Positions 10,414 through 18,234 of a stretch of 64,000 bases of DNA are shown one piece after another. The position numbers and the translations under genes are program-made. Position 1 is the stretch's first letter. The number at the start of each line of letters is the position of its first letter. The notes beneath the pieces are model-generated. The model was given only the letters and a program-made list of their open reading frames with translations. It did not search any database and was not told the DNA's origin. The stretch covers positions 6,076,001 to 6,140,000 of the forward strand of contig NZ_CP109499.1 in the NCBI RefSeq assembly GCF_036231965.1, in the 5' to 3' direction. This DNA is from Streptomyces sp. NBC_01428. GTDB taxonomy: Bacteria > Actinomycetota > Actinomycetes > Streptomycetales > Streptomycetaceae.

Positions 10414-11202
10414 GTGCAGCGCGTCCGACTGCGCTACACCAAGCGCGGCCGCCTCCGGTTCACCAGCCACCGTGACTTCCAGCGCGCCTTCGAGCGTGCC
10501 CTGCGCCGTGCCGCCGTCCCGATGGCGTACTCGGCCGGGTTCACGCCCCATCCCAAGGTGTCGTACGCCAATGCCGCACCCACCGGCACGGGCAGCGAGG
10601 CGGAGTACCTGGAGATCGCGCTCACCGAGGCGCGCGACCCGGAGAGGCTGCGCGAGCTCCTCGACGAGTCGATGCCCTCGGGCCTCGACATCATCGAGGC
10701 GGTGGAGGCCCGCACCTCGGGTCTCGCCGACCGGCTCACGGCTTCCGTGTGGGAGCTGCGGCTCGACGGCGTGGAACCGGCCGAGGCGGAGCGCGCGGTG
10801 GCGGCGTTCATGACCGCCGAGACCGTCGAGGTCAGCCGCAAGACCAAGAATGGCGTACGGACGTTCGATGCCCGGAGCGCCGTGGCGGGTCTTGAGACGG
10901 TCCCCGGGACGCACGGTCCCCAGGCTGATAGGCCGAGCGACCAGGCCTGTGCGATACTGCGGCTGGTTGTTCGGCACGTGACGCCTGCCGTTCGACCCGA
11001 CGACGTCCTGTCCGGTCTTCGCGCCGTGGCCGACCTGGCGCCGCCGGTCGCCGCAGCGGTGACCAGGCTGGCGCAGGGGCTGTTCGATGAAGAGACCGGC
11101 ACGGTGACCGACCCGCTCGCGCCCGACCGCGAGGCAGTCGCAGCCGCCCCAGCCGATCGCACAGGGGCCGCCGAAACTGCCGCCGCGAAGGCGTCGGCGT
11201 AG
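10414..11202 (+). CDS. Radical SAM-associated DUF2344 protein (TIGR03936)
   Basis: A 262 aa protein of the DUF2344/TIGR03936 family, which is encoded beside or fused to the TIGR03960 radical SAM enzymes. The conserved opening is RVRLRYTKRGRLRFTSHRDFQRAFERALRRA, followed by PMAYSAGFTPHPKVSYANA and GTGSEAEYLEIALTEA. The C-terminal 60 residues are low complexity. The biochemical role is unknown; the first half resembles an RNA-interaction fold only in being strongly basic. The GTG at 10414 has no ribosome site. An in-frame CTG at 10372 follows GAAGGA by ten bases and may be the real start. It is the last gene before rne. Confidence 0.85.
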   Translation: MQRVRLRYTKRGRLRFTSHRDFQRAFERALRRAAVPMAYSAGFTPHPKVSYANAAPTGTGSEAEYLEIALTEARDPERLRELLDESMPSGLDIIEAVEARTSGLADRLTASVWELRLDGVEPAEAERAVAAFMTAETVEVSRKTKNGVRTFDARSAVAGLETVPGTHGPQADRPSDQACAILRLVVRHVTPAVRPDDVLSGLRAVADLAPPVAAAVTRLAQGLFDEETGTVTDPLAPDREAVAAAPADRTGAAETAAAKASA

Positions 11203-11298
11203 GGAAGTCCCGCGTAAGGACGCACGTCGTAGCGCCGCCCTCGTATCCGGGAGCCACCTGGGTCGGGCAGCGCACCCCACCAGAAGACTTTCGCCAGG

Positions 11299-11321
11299 CC
11301 GTACGCACACATGGCGTACGG
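11299..11321 (+). promoter_or_regulatory. Hairpin in the rne leader
   Basis: CCGTACGC (11299-11306) pairs exactly with GCGTACGG (11314-11321) around a 7-base loop, about 140 bases before the rne start. RNase E genes are often autoregulated through their leader, so this is a candidate site; the function is inferred. Confidence 0.4.
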
Positions 11322-11463
11322 AACCGGCGAGACAGGACACAGAGAGCTCCCGTGCGGCGCCCGCGCCCCGGACGGCGGCACCGCGCATCGCGCGAGCCGC
11401 GGACGTCACCGGCACTGCCGGACCAGGCGCGGCGCCCGGGAGCCTGACGGGAGATCCACCCGC

Positions 11464-14400
11464 ATGCTCGAGCCGACCGAAGCCGCCGAGCCCTCCACGG
11501 GCGCCGGCGACAACAACAACAGCCCCAGCGACACCCTGCCGCCGCGGCGCCGCCGCCGTGCCGCGTCGCGCCCCGCCGGTCCTCCGACCGCCGCCTCCGA
11601 GGCCGCGGCCGAGACCACCGCGCCGGCCATACCGGCCGTCGCGTCCGCCGCATCCGTCGCGGACGAACCCACCACCGCGGCCACGGACCTCGTGGACCCG
11701 GAGGCCGAGGAGACGGACGAGGCGGCCCGGGCCGCAGCGGCCGAGGCTCCCGCGGCCGACACCGAGGACGCCGCACCGCGCCGTTCGCGCCGCCGCGCCA
11801 CCCGCCGTGTCTCGGCCCCCGCCGGTGTGCCGGTGGCCGATGAGGCCACCGAGATCGCCGAGACCGTGGTGCCCGCCCCGGCGGCCGTCGCCGAGCCCGC
11901 CGCCCAGGCGGCCGAGGAGACCCCGGCCCCCGTCGAGGAGCCCGCTCCCGCCGGCCGCACGCGCCGCCGCGCCACCCGCAGGGTCGCCGCGCCCGCCGCC
12001 GCCGAGGCCGCCGAGACCGTGACGGCTCCCGCCGAGCCCGTCGCCGCCCCGGTGCAGGCCGAGGCACCCGCCGAGACGGTGGAGGCGGAGGTGGAGGAGG
12101 AAGCAGCTCCCCGCCGCGCCACCCGTCGCCGTGCCACCCGGCGCGTCTCCGCCCCGGCCGCCGCGCCCGAGGGCGAGCCCGCCGACGAGCGTGTGGAGGC
12201 GCCCGTGACCAGCGAGAGCAAGCCCGCGGAGTCCGAGCGTCCCGAGGCCGCCGACGCCGCACCCGCCGAGGACGCAGGCCCGCGTCGTGGCCGCCGCCGC
12301 GCCACCCGTAAGGCCGCCGGTGGTTTCTCGGCGCCCGCGCCGAAGGAGACCGACGACTCCTCGCGGCGTCCCGGCCGTCCCGCCGTCGCCGTCTTCCAGG
12401 CGCCGGTGTTCACCGAGCCGATGTTCCAGACGCCGGAGCGCGCCGCCGCCGCGGCCGCAGCCGAGGCGGCCGGAGCGAGCACCGAGGCGCCCGAGCCCGT
12501 CGAGGCCCCCGAGTCGGCCGAGGCCGTCGAGGAGCCCACCGGCGGTCGTCGCAGCCGCCGCCGTCGCCGGGCCGTCGAGGACGAGCCGGTGACCGTGGCC
12601 GCCGAGGAGCCGCAGGACGTCCAGGACGTCCAGGAGGTCCAGGAGGTCGAGGAGTCCGCCGAGGACGCCGAGGACACCGCCGAGGGTGACGACGGCGAGG
12701 AGGAGTCCGCGGGCTCCCGTCGTCGCCGTCGTCGTGGTGGCCGTCGCCGTCGTCGCGGTGACTCCGGCGACTCGGAGCACGAGTCCGCCTACTCCGGCGA
12801 CGAGGACGAGGCCGCCGAGCAGGCCGCGCAGGACGCCGAGGACACCGCCGAGCAGGTCGAGGAGGACGCCGAGGAGTCCGACGACGACGAGCGCGGGGAG
12901 TCGGGCGGCTCCAGCAGCAGCCGTCGCCGGCGCCGCCGCCGTCGTCGCGCCGGTGACTCCGGTGGCGACAGCGAGGCGGGCGACAACGACCCCGAGCGCA
13001 CGGTCGTCAAGGTCCGCGAGCCGCGGAGCAAGAAGGACGAGCGGCACGGCGACGCCCAGGACGAGGTCCAGTCCATCAAGGGCTCGACCCGGCTGGAGGC
13101 GAAGAAGCAGCGTCGCCGCGAGGGCCGCGAGCAGGGCCGCCGCCGCGTCCCGATCATCACCGAGGCCGAGTTCCTGGCCCGCCGTGAGGCCGTCGAGCGG
13201 GTCATGGTCGTCCGCCAGAGCGGCGAGCGCACCCAGATCGGCGTCCTCGAGGACAACGTGCTCGTCGAGCACTACGTCAACAAGGAGCAGTCGACCTCGT
13301 ACGTCGGCAACGTCTACCTGGGCAAGGTCCAGAACGTGCTGCCGTCGATGGAGGCCGCCTTCATCGACATCGGCAAGGGCCGCAACGCCGTGCTCTACGC
13401 CGGTGAGGTCAACTTCGAGGCGCTCGGCATGGCCCACGGGCCGCGCCGCATCGAGTCCGCCCTCAAGTCCGGCCAGTCGGTCCTCGTGCAGGTCACCAAG
13501 GACCCGATCGGCCACAAGGGCGCGCGTCTGACCAGCCAGGTCTCCCTCCCGGGCCGCTACCTCGTGTACGTGCCCGAGGGCTCCATGACCGGCATCAGCC
13601 GCAAGCTGCCCGACACCGAGCGCGCGCGTCTGAAGACCATCCTCAAGAAGATCGTCCCCGAGGACGCGGGCGTCATCGTGCGCACCGCCGCCGAGGGCGC
13701 GAGCGAGGACGAGCTGCGCCGCGACGTCGAGCGTCTGCAGGCGCAGTGGGAGGACATCCAGAAGAAGGCGAAGAGCGGCAACGCCCCGACGCTGCTCTAC
13801 GGCGAGCCGGACATGACCGTCCGTGTCGTCCGCGACATCTTCAACGAGGACTTCTCCAAGGTCATCGTCAGCGGTGACGAGGCGTGGGACACCATCCACG
13901 GCTACGTCGCGCACGTGGCGCCCGACCTGACCGAGCGCCTGTCGAAGTGGACCTCCGAGGTCGACGTCTTCGCGACGTACCGGATCGACGAGCAGCTGAT
14001 GAAGGCGCTGGACCGCAAGGTCTGGCTGCCCAGCGGCGGTTCGCTGGTGATCGACAAGACCGAGGCGATGATCGTCGTCGACGTCAACACCGGCAAGTTC
14101 ACCGGCCAGGGCGGCAACCTCGAAGAGACCGTGACCAGGAACAACCTGGAGGCGGCCGAGGAGATCGTGCGCCAGCTGCGGCTGCGCGACCTGGGCGGCA
14201 TCGTCGTCATCGACTTCATCGACATGGTCCTGGAGTCCAACCGCGACCTGGTCCTGCGCCGCCTGCTGGAATGCCTGGGCCGTGACCGCACCAAGCACCA
14301 GGTCGCCGAGGTGACCTCGCTGGGCCTGGTCCAGATGACCCGTAAGCGGGTCGGCCAGGGCCTGCTGGAGTCGTTCTCCGAGACCTGCGTCCACTGCAAC

Positions 14401-15474
14401 GGCCGCGGTGTCATCGTGCACATGGAGCAGCCGACGTCCGTCGGTGGCGGCGGCAAGCGCAAGAAGCGCGGCCGCGGTGGCGCCGAGCAGGTGCACGAGC
14501 ACGACCACGACCACGACCACGAGACGGCCGAGGAGCCGGAGACGGTCGAGACGGAGGCCGAGGTGGCCGCCGAGGTCGCCGCGCCCGTCGCGGTCGAGCC
14601 CGACTTCCAGCCGGACGAGGAGCTGTACGGCAGCGCCGCCGAGGCGGAGGCCGCCGCGGGCCGTGGCCGTTCGCGGCGTCGCGCCACCCGGCGCGCGTCG
14701 GCTCCGGCCGGTGCGCCGAAGGCCGAGGAGCGCGCTCCCCGCAGCCGCCGCGAGGAGCGGGCCGAGCGGGCGGCCGCCCGGTCCCGTGAGGCCGCCGAGG
14801 CCGAGCCGGCCGCGGTCGAGGACCCGGTCGTCGAGGCGCCGGTCGCCGTGCGGCAGGTCGCGGAGCAGCCGGTCGTCGAGGCGCCCGTCGAGGAGACCCC
14901 GGCCCCCGTGGCCGCCGTCGCCGAGGAGGACGCCGCTCCCAAGGGCCGTACGCGCCGCCGTGCGACCCGGAAGGTGTCGGCGCCCGCCGGTTCGCCCAAG
15001 GAGGCCGAGGAGACCGTGGTGACGGTCACGGAGCCCGCTCCGGCGCCCGTCGCCGAGGCCCCCGCGGCCGAGCCGACGCCCGAGCCGGTGGCGGAGAGCG
15101 CCGCTCCGGCCCGCCCGCGCCGCCGTGCGGTCCGCAAGGCCACCGCGCCGACCGCGTCCGAGGAGGCGGCCGTCACGGTCGTCCCGTCGGCCGCAGCCGA
15201 GCCGGTCGCCGAGCCCGCCGGGACGGAGGCCGCCGAGGCCGACGCCGACGCGCCGGCCGCCAAGAAGACCGCGCGCAAGACGGCGGCCAAGAAGGCGCCC
15301 GCCAAGAAGGCCGCCGCCAAGAAGACCGTGGCGGCCAAGAAGACGGCCGCGAAGAAGACCACCACGGCCAAGAAGGCGACCACCAAGAAGACGGCCGCCA
15401 AGTCCACGGCGAAGAAGACCGTGGCCGCGGAGCAGACCGCTCCCGCCGTCACGGCCTCGGCCGACGAGGGCTGA
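11464..15474 (+). CDS. rne: Ribonuclease E/G
   Basis: A 1336 aa endoribonuclease for mRNA decay and rRNA maturation. The conserved catalytic part lies in the middle. An S1 RNA-binding domain begins near the IGVLEDNVLVEHYVNKEQST segment, the RNase H/5'-sensor region follows, and the DNase I-like active site shows IVVDVNTGKFTG and IVVIDFIDM with the metal-binding aspartates. A zinc-link pair sits in CVHCNGRG. About 520 N-terminal and 340 C-terminal residues are low complexity: acidic Ala/Glu/Pro stretches with repeated RRRATRR-type basic motifs, an HDHDHDH patch, and a final KKTAAKK-rich tail like histone H1. The ATG at 11464 follows GGGAG by 8-10 bases; an upstream in-frame ATG in the hairpin loop is rejected. 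Confidence 0.93.
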   Translation: MLEPTEAAEPSTGAGDNNNSPSDTLPPRRRRRAASRPAGPPTAASEAAAETTAPAIPAVASAASVADEPTTAATDLVDPEAEETDEAARAAAAEAPAADTEDAAPRRSRRRATRRVSAPAGVPVADEATEIAETVVPAPAAVAEPAAQAAEETPAPVEEPAPAGRTRRRATRRVAAPAAAEAAETVTAPAEPVAAPVQAEAPAETVEAEVEEEAAPRRATRRRATRRVSAPAAAPEGEPADERVEAPVTSESKPAESERPEAADAAPAEDAGPRRGRRRATRKAAGGFSAPAPKETDDSSRRPGRPAVAVFQAPVFTEPMFQTPERAAAAAAAEAAGASTEAPEPVEAPESAEAVEEPTGGRRSRRRRRAVEDEPVTVAAEEPQDVQDVQEVQEVEESAEDAEDTAEGDDGEEESAGSRRRRRRGGRRRRRGDSGDSEHESAYSGDEDEAAEQAAQDAEDTAEQVEEDAEESDDDERGESGGSSSSRRRRRRRRRAGDSGGDSEAGDNDPERTVVKVREPRSKKDERHGDAQDEVQSIKGSTRLEAKKQRRREGREQGRRRVPIITEAEFLARREAVERVMVVRQSGERTQIGVLEDNVLVEHYVNKEQSTSYVGNVYLGKVQNVLPSMEAAFIDIGKGRNAVLYAGEVNFEALGMAHGPRRIESALKSGQSVLVQVTKDPIGHKGARLTSQVSLPGRYLVYVPEGSMTGISRKLPDTERARLKTILKKIVPEDAGVIVRTAAEGASEDELRRDVERLQAQWEDIQKKAKSGNAPTLLYGEPDMTVRVVRDIFNEDFSKVIVSGDEAWDTIHGYVAHVAPDLTERLSKWTSEVDVFATYRIDEQLMKALDRKVWLPSGGSLVIDKTEAMIVVDVNTGKFTGQGGNLEETVTRNNLEAAEEIVRQLRLRDLGGIVVIDFIDMVLESNRDLVLRRLLECLGRDRTKHQVAEVTSLGLVQMTRKRVGQGLLESFSETCVHCNGRGVIVHMEQPTSVGGGGKRKKRGRGGAEQVHEHDHDHDHETAEEPETVETEAEVAAEVAAPVAVEPDFQPDEELYGSAAEAEAAAGRGRSRRRATRRASAPAGAPKAEERAPRSRREERAERAAARSREAAEAEPAAVEDPVVEAPVAVRQVAEQPVVEAPVEETPAPVAAVAEEDAAPKGRTRRRATRKVSAPAGSPKEAEETVVTVTEPAPAPVAEAPAAEPTPEPVAESAAPARPRRRAVRKATAPTASEEAAVTVVPSAAAEPVAEPAGTEAAEADADAPAAKKTARKTAAKKAPAKKAAAKKTVAAKKTAAKKTTTAKKATTKKTAAKSTAKKTVAAEQTAPAVTASADEG

Positions 15475-15491
15475 CCCAGCCCCTGACCCGC

Positions 15492-15523
15492 GTGTGGTCC
15501 CGCCCCTCGGGGCGGGACCACAC
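15492..15523 (+). terminator. Terminator after rne
   Basis: A perfect 15-bp stem (15492-15506 with 15509-15523) lies 17 bases after the rne stop, followed by TGGTTTG. Confidence 0.9.
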
Positions 15524-15617
15524 TGGTTTGCGGGCCCGGCCCACCGGCCGGGCCCGCGCCGCGTCGGGGGCCCGCGCCGATTGCGTCACGGCGGTCTCCG
15601 GCCGAGCCCGGGCCGGT

Positions 15618-15647
15618 TTGACCCCGGTGGGGACGGTCTCGTAACCT
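15618..15647 (+). promoter_or_regulatory. Promoter of rplU-rpmA
   Basis: TTGACC at 15618-15623 and TAACCT at 15642-15647 are separated by 18 bases, close to the vegetative consensus. Transcription would start near 15655, giving a leader of about 140 bases before rplU. Confidence 0.7.
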
Positions 15648-15654
15648 GGACCGT

Positions 15655-15793
15655 CGGCGTGTCCATCGACACGCCACATCCCCGTAAACCTTTCTTCCTC
15701 CCGGGCACTCCGGTGGCCGGGAGAGGTTGCCCGTGTTCCTTCCCGGGCGACTGGACTGCGGGGGTGCCGTTCCCGAGCGAGAGAGAGATCCGC
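15655..15793 (+). promoter_or_regulatory. Structured 5' leader of rplU
   Basis: The leader holds CTCCCGG (15698-15704) pairing with CCGGGAG (15717-15723) and a second CCCGGGCG region near 15742. L21 leaders are autoregulatory in some bacteria. Whether this one is cannot be read from the sequence. Confidence 0.35.
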
Positions 15794-16114
15794 GTGTACG
15801 CCATCGTGCGCAGCGGTGGTCGCCAGCACAAGGTTGCTGTCGGCGACATCGTTGAGGTTGACAAGATTTCCACTGCCAAGGTTGGCGACACGGTCGAGCT
15901 CTCGACCCTGCTCGTTGTCGACGGCGAAGCCGTGACGAGCGACCCCTGGGTCCTGGCCGGCATCAAGGTCCAGGCCGAGATCGTGGATCACCACAAGGGC
16001 GTCAAGATCGACATCCTTCGCTACAAGAACAAGACCGGCTACCGCCGTCGTCAGGGCCACCGCCAGCAGTACACGGCGATCAAGGTCACTGAGATCCCCG
16101 CGGCTGCGAAGTAA
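15794..16114 (+). CDS. rplU: 50S ribosomal protein L21
   Basis: A 106 aa ribosomal protein that binds 23S rRNA in the large subunit. The hallmark opening is YAIVRSGGRQHKVAVGD; the C-terminus has KIDILRYKNKTGYRRRQGHRQQYTAIKV, typical of L21. The GTG at 15794 is preceded by a purine-rich GAGAGAGAG ribosome site. rpmA follows after 16 bases, the near-universal rplU-rpmA-obg order. Confidence 0.97.
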   Translation: MYAIVRSGGRQHKVAVGDIVEVDKISTAKVGDTVELSTLLVVDGEAVTSDPWVLAGIKVQAEIVDHHKGVKIDILRYKNKTGYRRRQGHRQQYTAIKVTEIPAAAK

Positions 16115-16130
16115 GGGTAGGGACTGAGAC

Positions 16131-16385
16131 ATGGCACACAAGAAGGGCGCATCGTCCACTCGGAACGGTCGCGACTCCAACGCTCAGCGGCTCGGTGTGA
16201 AGCGCTTCGGCGGTCAGACCGTCAACGCCGGTGAGATCCTGGTCCGCCAGCGTGGCACCCACTTCCACCCCGGCGTCAGCGTCGGCCGTGGCAAGGACGA
16301 CACGCTGTTCGCGCTGGCCGCCGGTGCGGTCGAGTTCGGCAAGCACCGTGGCCGCAAGGTCGTGAACATCGTTCCGGTCGCCTGA
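16131..16385 (+). CDS. rpmA: 50S ribosomal protein L27
   Basis: An 84 aa ribosomal protein whose N-terminal tail reaches the peptidyl-transferase centre. The readable sequence has the family signature MAHKKGASSTRNGRDSNAQR followed by GVKRFGGQTVNAGEILVRQRGTHFHPG. The length is normal. There is no N-terminal Firmicute-type extension, so no Prp cleavage is expected. It is co-transcribed with rplU. Confidence 0.97.
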   Translation: MAHKKGASSTRNGRDSNAQRLGVKRFGGQTVNAGEILVRQRGTHFHPGVSVGRGKDDTLFALAAGAVEFGKHRGRKVVNIVPVA

Positions 16386-16468
16386 TCCAGTCCCGTCGAG
16401 GCTGATCCGTCCCCCGCGGACGGACCCGTGCCTCGGGGCCCAGGCTCCGCAGAACAGAGTTCTTCGCG

Positions 16469-16507
16469 AGGCGGACCTCACTTCCCCCACGGGAAGAGGG
16501 TCCGCCT
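16469..16507 (+). terminator. Terminator between rpmA and obg
   Basis: AGGCGGACC (16469-16477) pairs with GGTCCGCCT (16499-16507), and an inner CTTCCC/GGGAAG stem (16481-16486, 16491-16496) stacks inside it. TTTCGCG follows. It may be partial, letting some transcription enter obg. Confidence 0.75.
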
Positions 16508-16572
16508 TTCGCGTGTTACGTAAGAGACATTCCGTACGTACAAGAAGTACCGAAGTGCTGGAGGCACCCCAC

Positions 16573-18009
16573 ATGACCACCTTCGTGGACCGCGTCGAGC
16601 TGCATGTCGCCGCGGGTAGCGGAGGTCACGGCTGTGCCTCCGTACACCGGGAGAAGTTCAAGCCGCTGGGCGGCCCGGACGGCGGCAACGGCGGCCGTGG
16701 CGGTGACGTGATCCTGGTCGTCGACCAGTCCGTCACCACGCTGCTCGACTACCACCACTCGCCCCACCGCAAGGCCACCAGCGGCAGGCCCGGCGAGGGC
16801 GGCAACCGCTCCGGCAAGGACGGCCAGGACCTGATCCTGCCCGTGCCGGACGGCACGGTCGTCCTCGACAAGGAGGGCAACGTCCTCGCGGACCTCGTCG
16901 GACACGGCACCTCGTTCGTCGCGGCCGAAGGCGGCCGCGGCGGCCTCGGCAACGCGGCCCTCTCCTCGGCCCGCCGCAAGGCGCCCGGCTTCGCGCTGCT
17001 CGGTGTGCCCGGCGGGTTCCTGGACATCGTCCTGGAGCTCAAGACCGTCGCCGACGTGGCCCTGGTCGGCTACCCGAGCGCCGGCAAGTCCTCGCTCATC
17101 TCCGTCCTGTCCGCCGCCAAGCCGAAGATCGCGGACTACCCCTTCACGACCCTCGTCCCGAACCTGGGCGTCGTGACCGCGGGCGAGACCGTCTACACCA
17201 TCGCGGACGTCCCCGGCCTCATCCCCGGCGCCAGCCAGGGCAAGGGCCTCGGCCTCGAGTTCCTGCGCCACGTCGAGCGGTGCAGCGTCCTCGTCCACGT
17301 CCTGGACACGGCCACCCTGGAGTCCGAGCGCGACCCGATCTCCGACCTCGACATCATCGAGGAGGAGCTGACGCAGTACGGCGGCCTGGACAAGCGGCCC
17401 CGCATGGTCGTCCTCAACAAGATCGACGTGCCGGACGGCAAGGACCTGGCCGAGATGGTGCGCCCCGACCTGGAGGCCCGCGGCTACCGCGTCTTCGAGG
17501 TCTCCGCGGTCGCCCACATGGGCCTGCGGGAGCTGTCCTTCGCCCTCGCCGAAGTGGTCGCCCAGTCGCGTGCCGCCAAGCCCAAGGAGGAGGCGACCCG
17601 CATCGTCATCCGTCCGAAGGCGGTCGACGACGCCGGCTTCACCGTCGCGCAGGAGGAGGACGGTCTCTACCGCGTGCGCGGCGAGAAGCCCGAACGCTGG
17701 GTGCGCCAGACCGACTTCAGCAACGACGAGGCCGTCGGCTACCTCGCCGACCGGCTCGCCCGCCTCGGTGTCGAGGAGAAGCTGATGAAGGCGGGCGCCC
17801 GCTCCGGCGACGGCGTCGCCATCGGCCCCGAGGACAACGCGGTCGTCTTCGACTGGGAGCCCACCGTCATGGCCGGTGCCGAGATGCTGGGCCGCCGCGG
17901 TGAGGACCACCGCTTCGAGGCCCCGCGCCCCGCCGCCCAGCGCCGCCGCGACCAGCAGGCCGAGCGGGACGAGTCGCAGAAGGAGTACGACGACTTCGAG
18001 CCGTTCTAG
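16573..18009 (+). CDS. obg: GTPase Obg/CgtA
   Basis: A 478 aa essential GTPase of ribosome assembly and growth control. In Streptomyces it also affects the onset of sporulation. The Gly-rich Obg fold comes first (VAAGSGGHGCASVHREKFKPLGGPDGGNGG), then the G domain with GYPSAGKSS (P-loop), the DYPFTTL switch I region, DVPGLIPGA and NKID, and then the OCT C-terminal domain. The ATG at 16573 has GGAGG upstream. Upstream in-frame codons are excluded because they precede the ribosome site. It is the third gene of the rplU-rpmA-obg cluster. Confidence 0.96.
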   Translation: MTTFVDRVELHVAAGSGGHGCASVHREKFKPLGGPDGGNGGRGGDVILVVDQSVTTLLDYHHSPHRKATSGRPGEGGNRSGKDGQDLILPVPDGTVVLDKEGNVLADLVGHGTSFVAAEGGRGGLGNAALSSARRKAPGFALLGVPGGFLDIVLELKTVADVALVGYPSAGKSSLISVLSAAKPKIADYPFTTLVPNLGVVTAGETVYTIADVPGLIPGASQGKGLGLEFLRHVERCSVLVHVLDTATLESERDPISDLDIIEEELTQYGGLDKRPRMVVLNKIDVPDGKDLAEMVRPDLEARGYRVFEVSAVAHMGLRELSFALAEVVAQSRAAKPKEEATRIVIRPKAVDDAGFTVAQEEDGLYRVRGEKPERWVRQTDFSNDEAVGYLADRLARLGVEEKLMKAGARSGDGVAIGPEDNAVVFDWEPTVMAGAEMLGRRGEDHRFEAPRPAAQRRRDQQAERDESQKEYDDFEPF

Positions 18010-18049
18010 CCGGACGGCCACGAGCCGTCCCCCCAGGAACAGCGAGAAC

Positions 18050-18093
18050 AGCAGCGCGGGCCCGACCTCTCCGGAGGCCGGGCCCGCGCTGCT
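18050..18093 (+). terminator. Terminator after obg
   Basis: A perfect 15-bp stem (18050-18064 with 18079-18093) encloses a loop that itself contains CCTC/GAGG pairing. Confidence 0.85.
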
Positions 18094-18169
18094 GTCGCGG
18101 CCTGGGGCACCGGGCGGAGCGTCAGGCGCGCCCCGTGCTGCCACCGGTCCGGGGGAGCGCACGGAAAGA

Positions 18170-18200
18170 GGGCCGGCGACTCGTGTCGAGTCGCCGGCCC
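18170..18200 (-). terminator. Terminator of the minus-strand glycerophosphotransferase gene
   Basis: A perfect 14-bp stem (18170-18183 with 18187-18200) with a TGT loop. Read on the minus strand it is followed by CTCTTTCC. It lies 35 bases past the stop of the minus-strand gene. Confidence 0.8.
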
Positions 18201-18234
18201 TCCTCCTGGCTCGGCCCTGTTCAGCCGCGCCGCG

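Noticed and set aside
11311..11463. rne start at the upstream ATG at 11311
   Set aside because: That ATG lies in the loop of a hairpin, has no ribosome site, and the added residues are Arg/Gly-rich without homology; ATG 11464 has a good site.
10330..14520. 1396-codon minus-strand frame over DUF2344 and rne
   Set aside because: It is an antisense shadow of repetitive Ala/Arg/Glu coding sequence with no recognisable domains.
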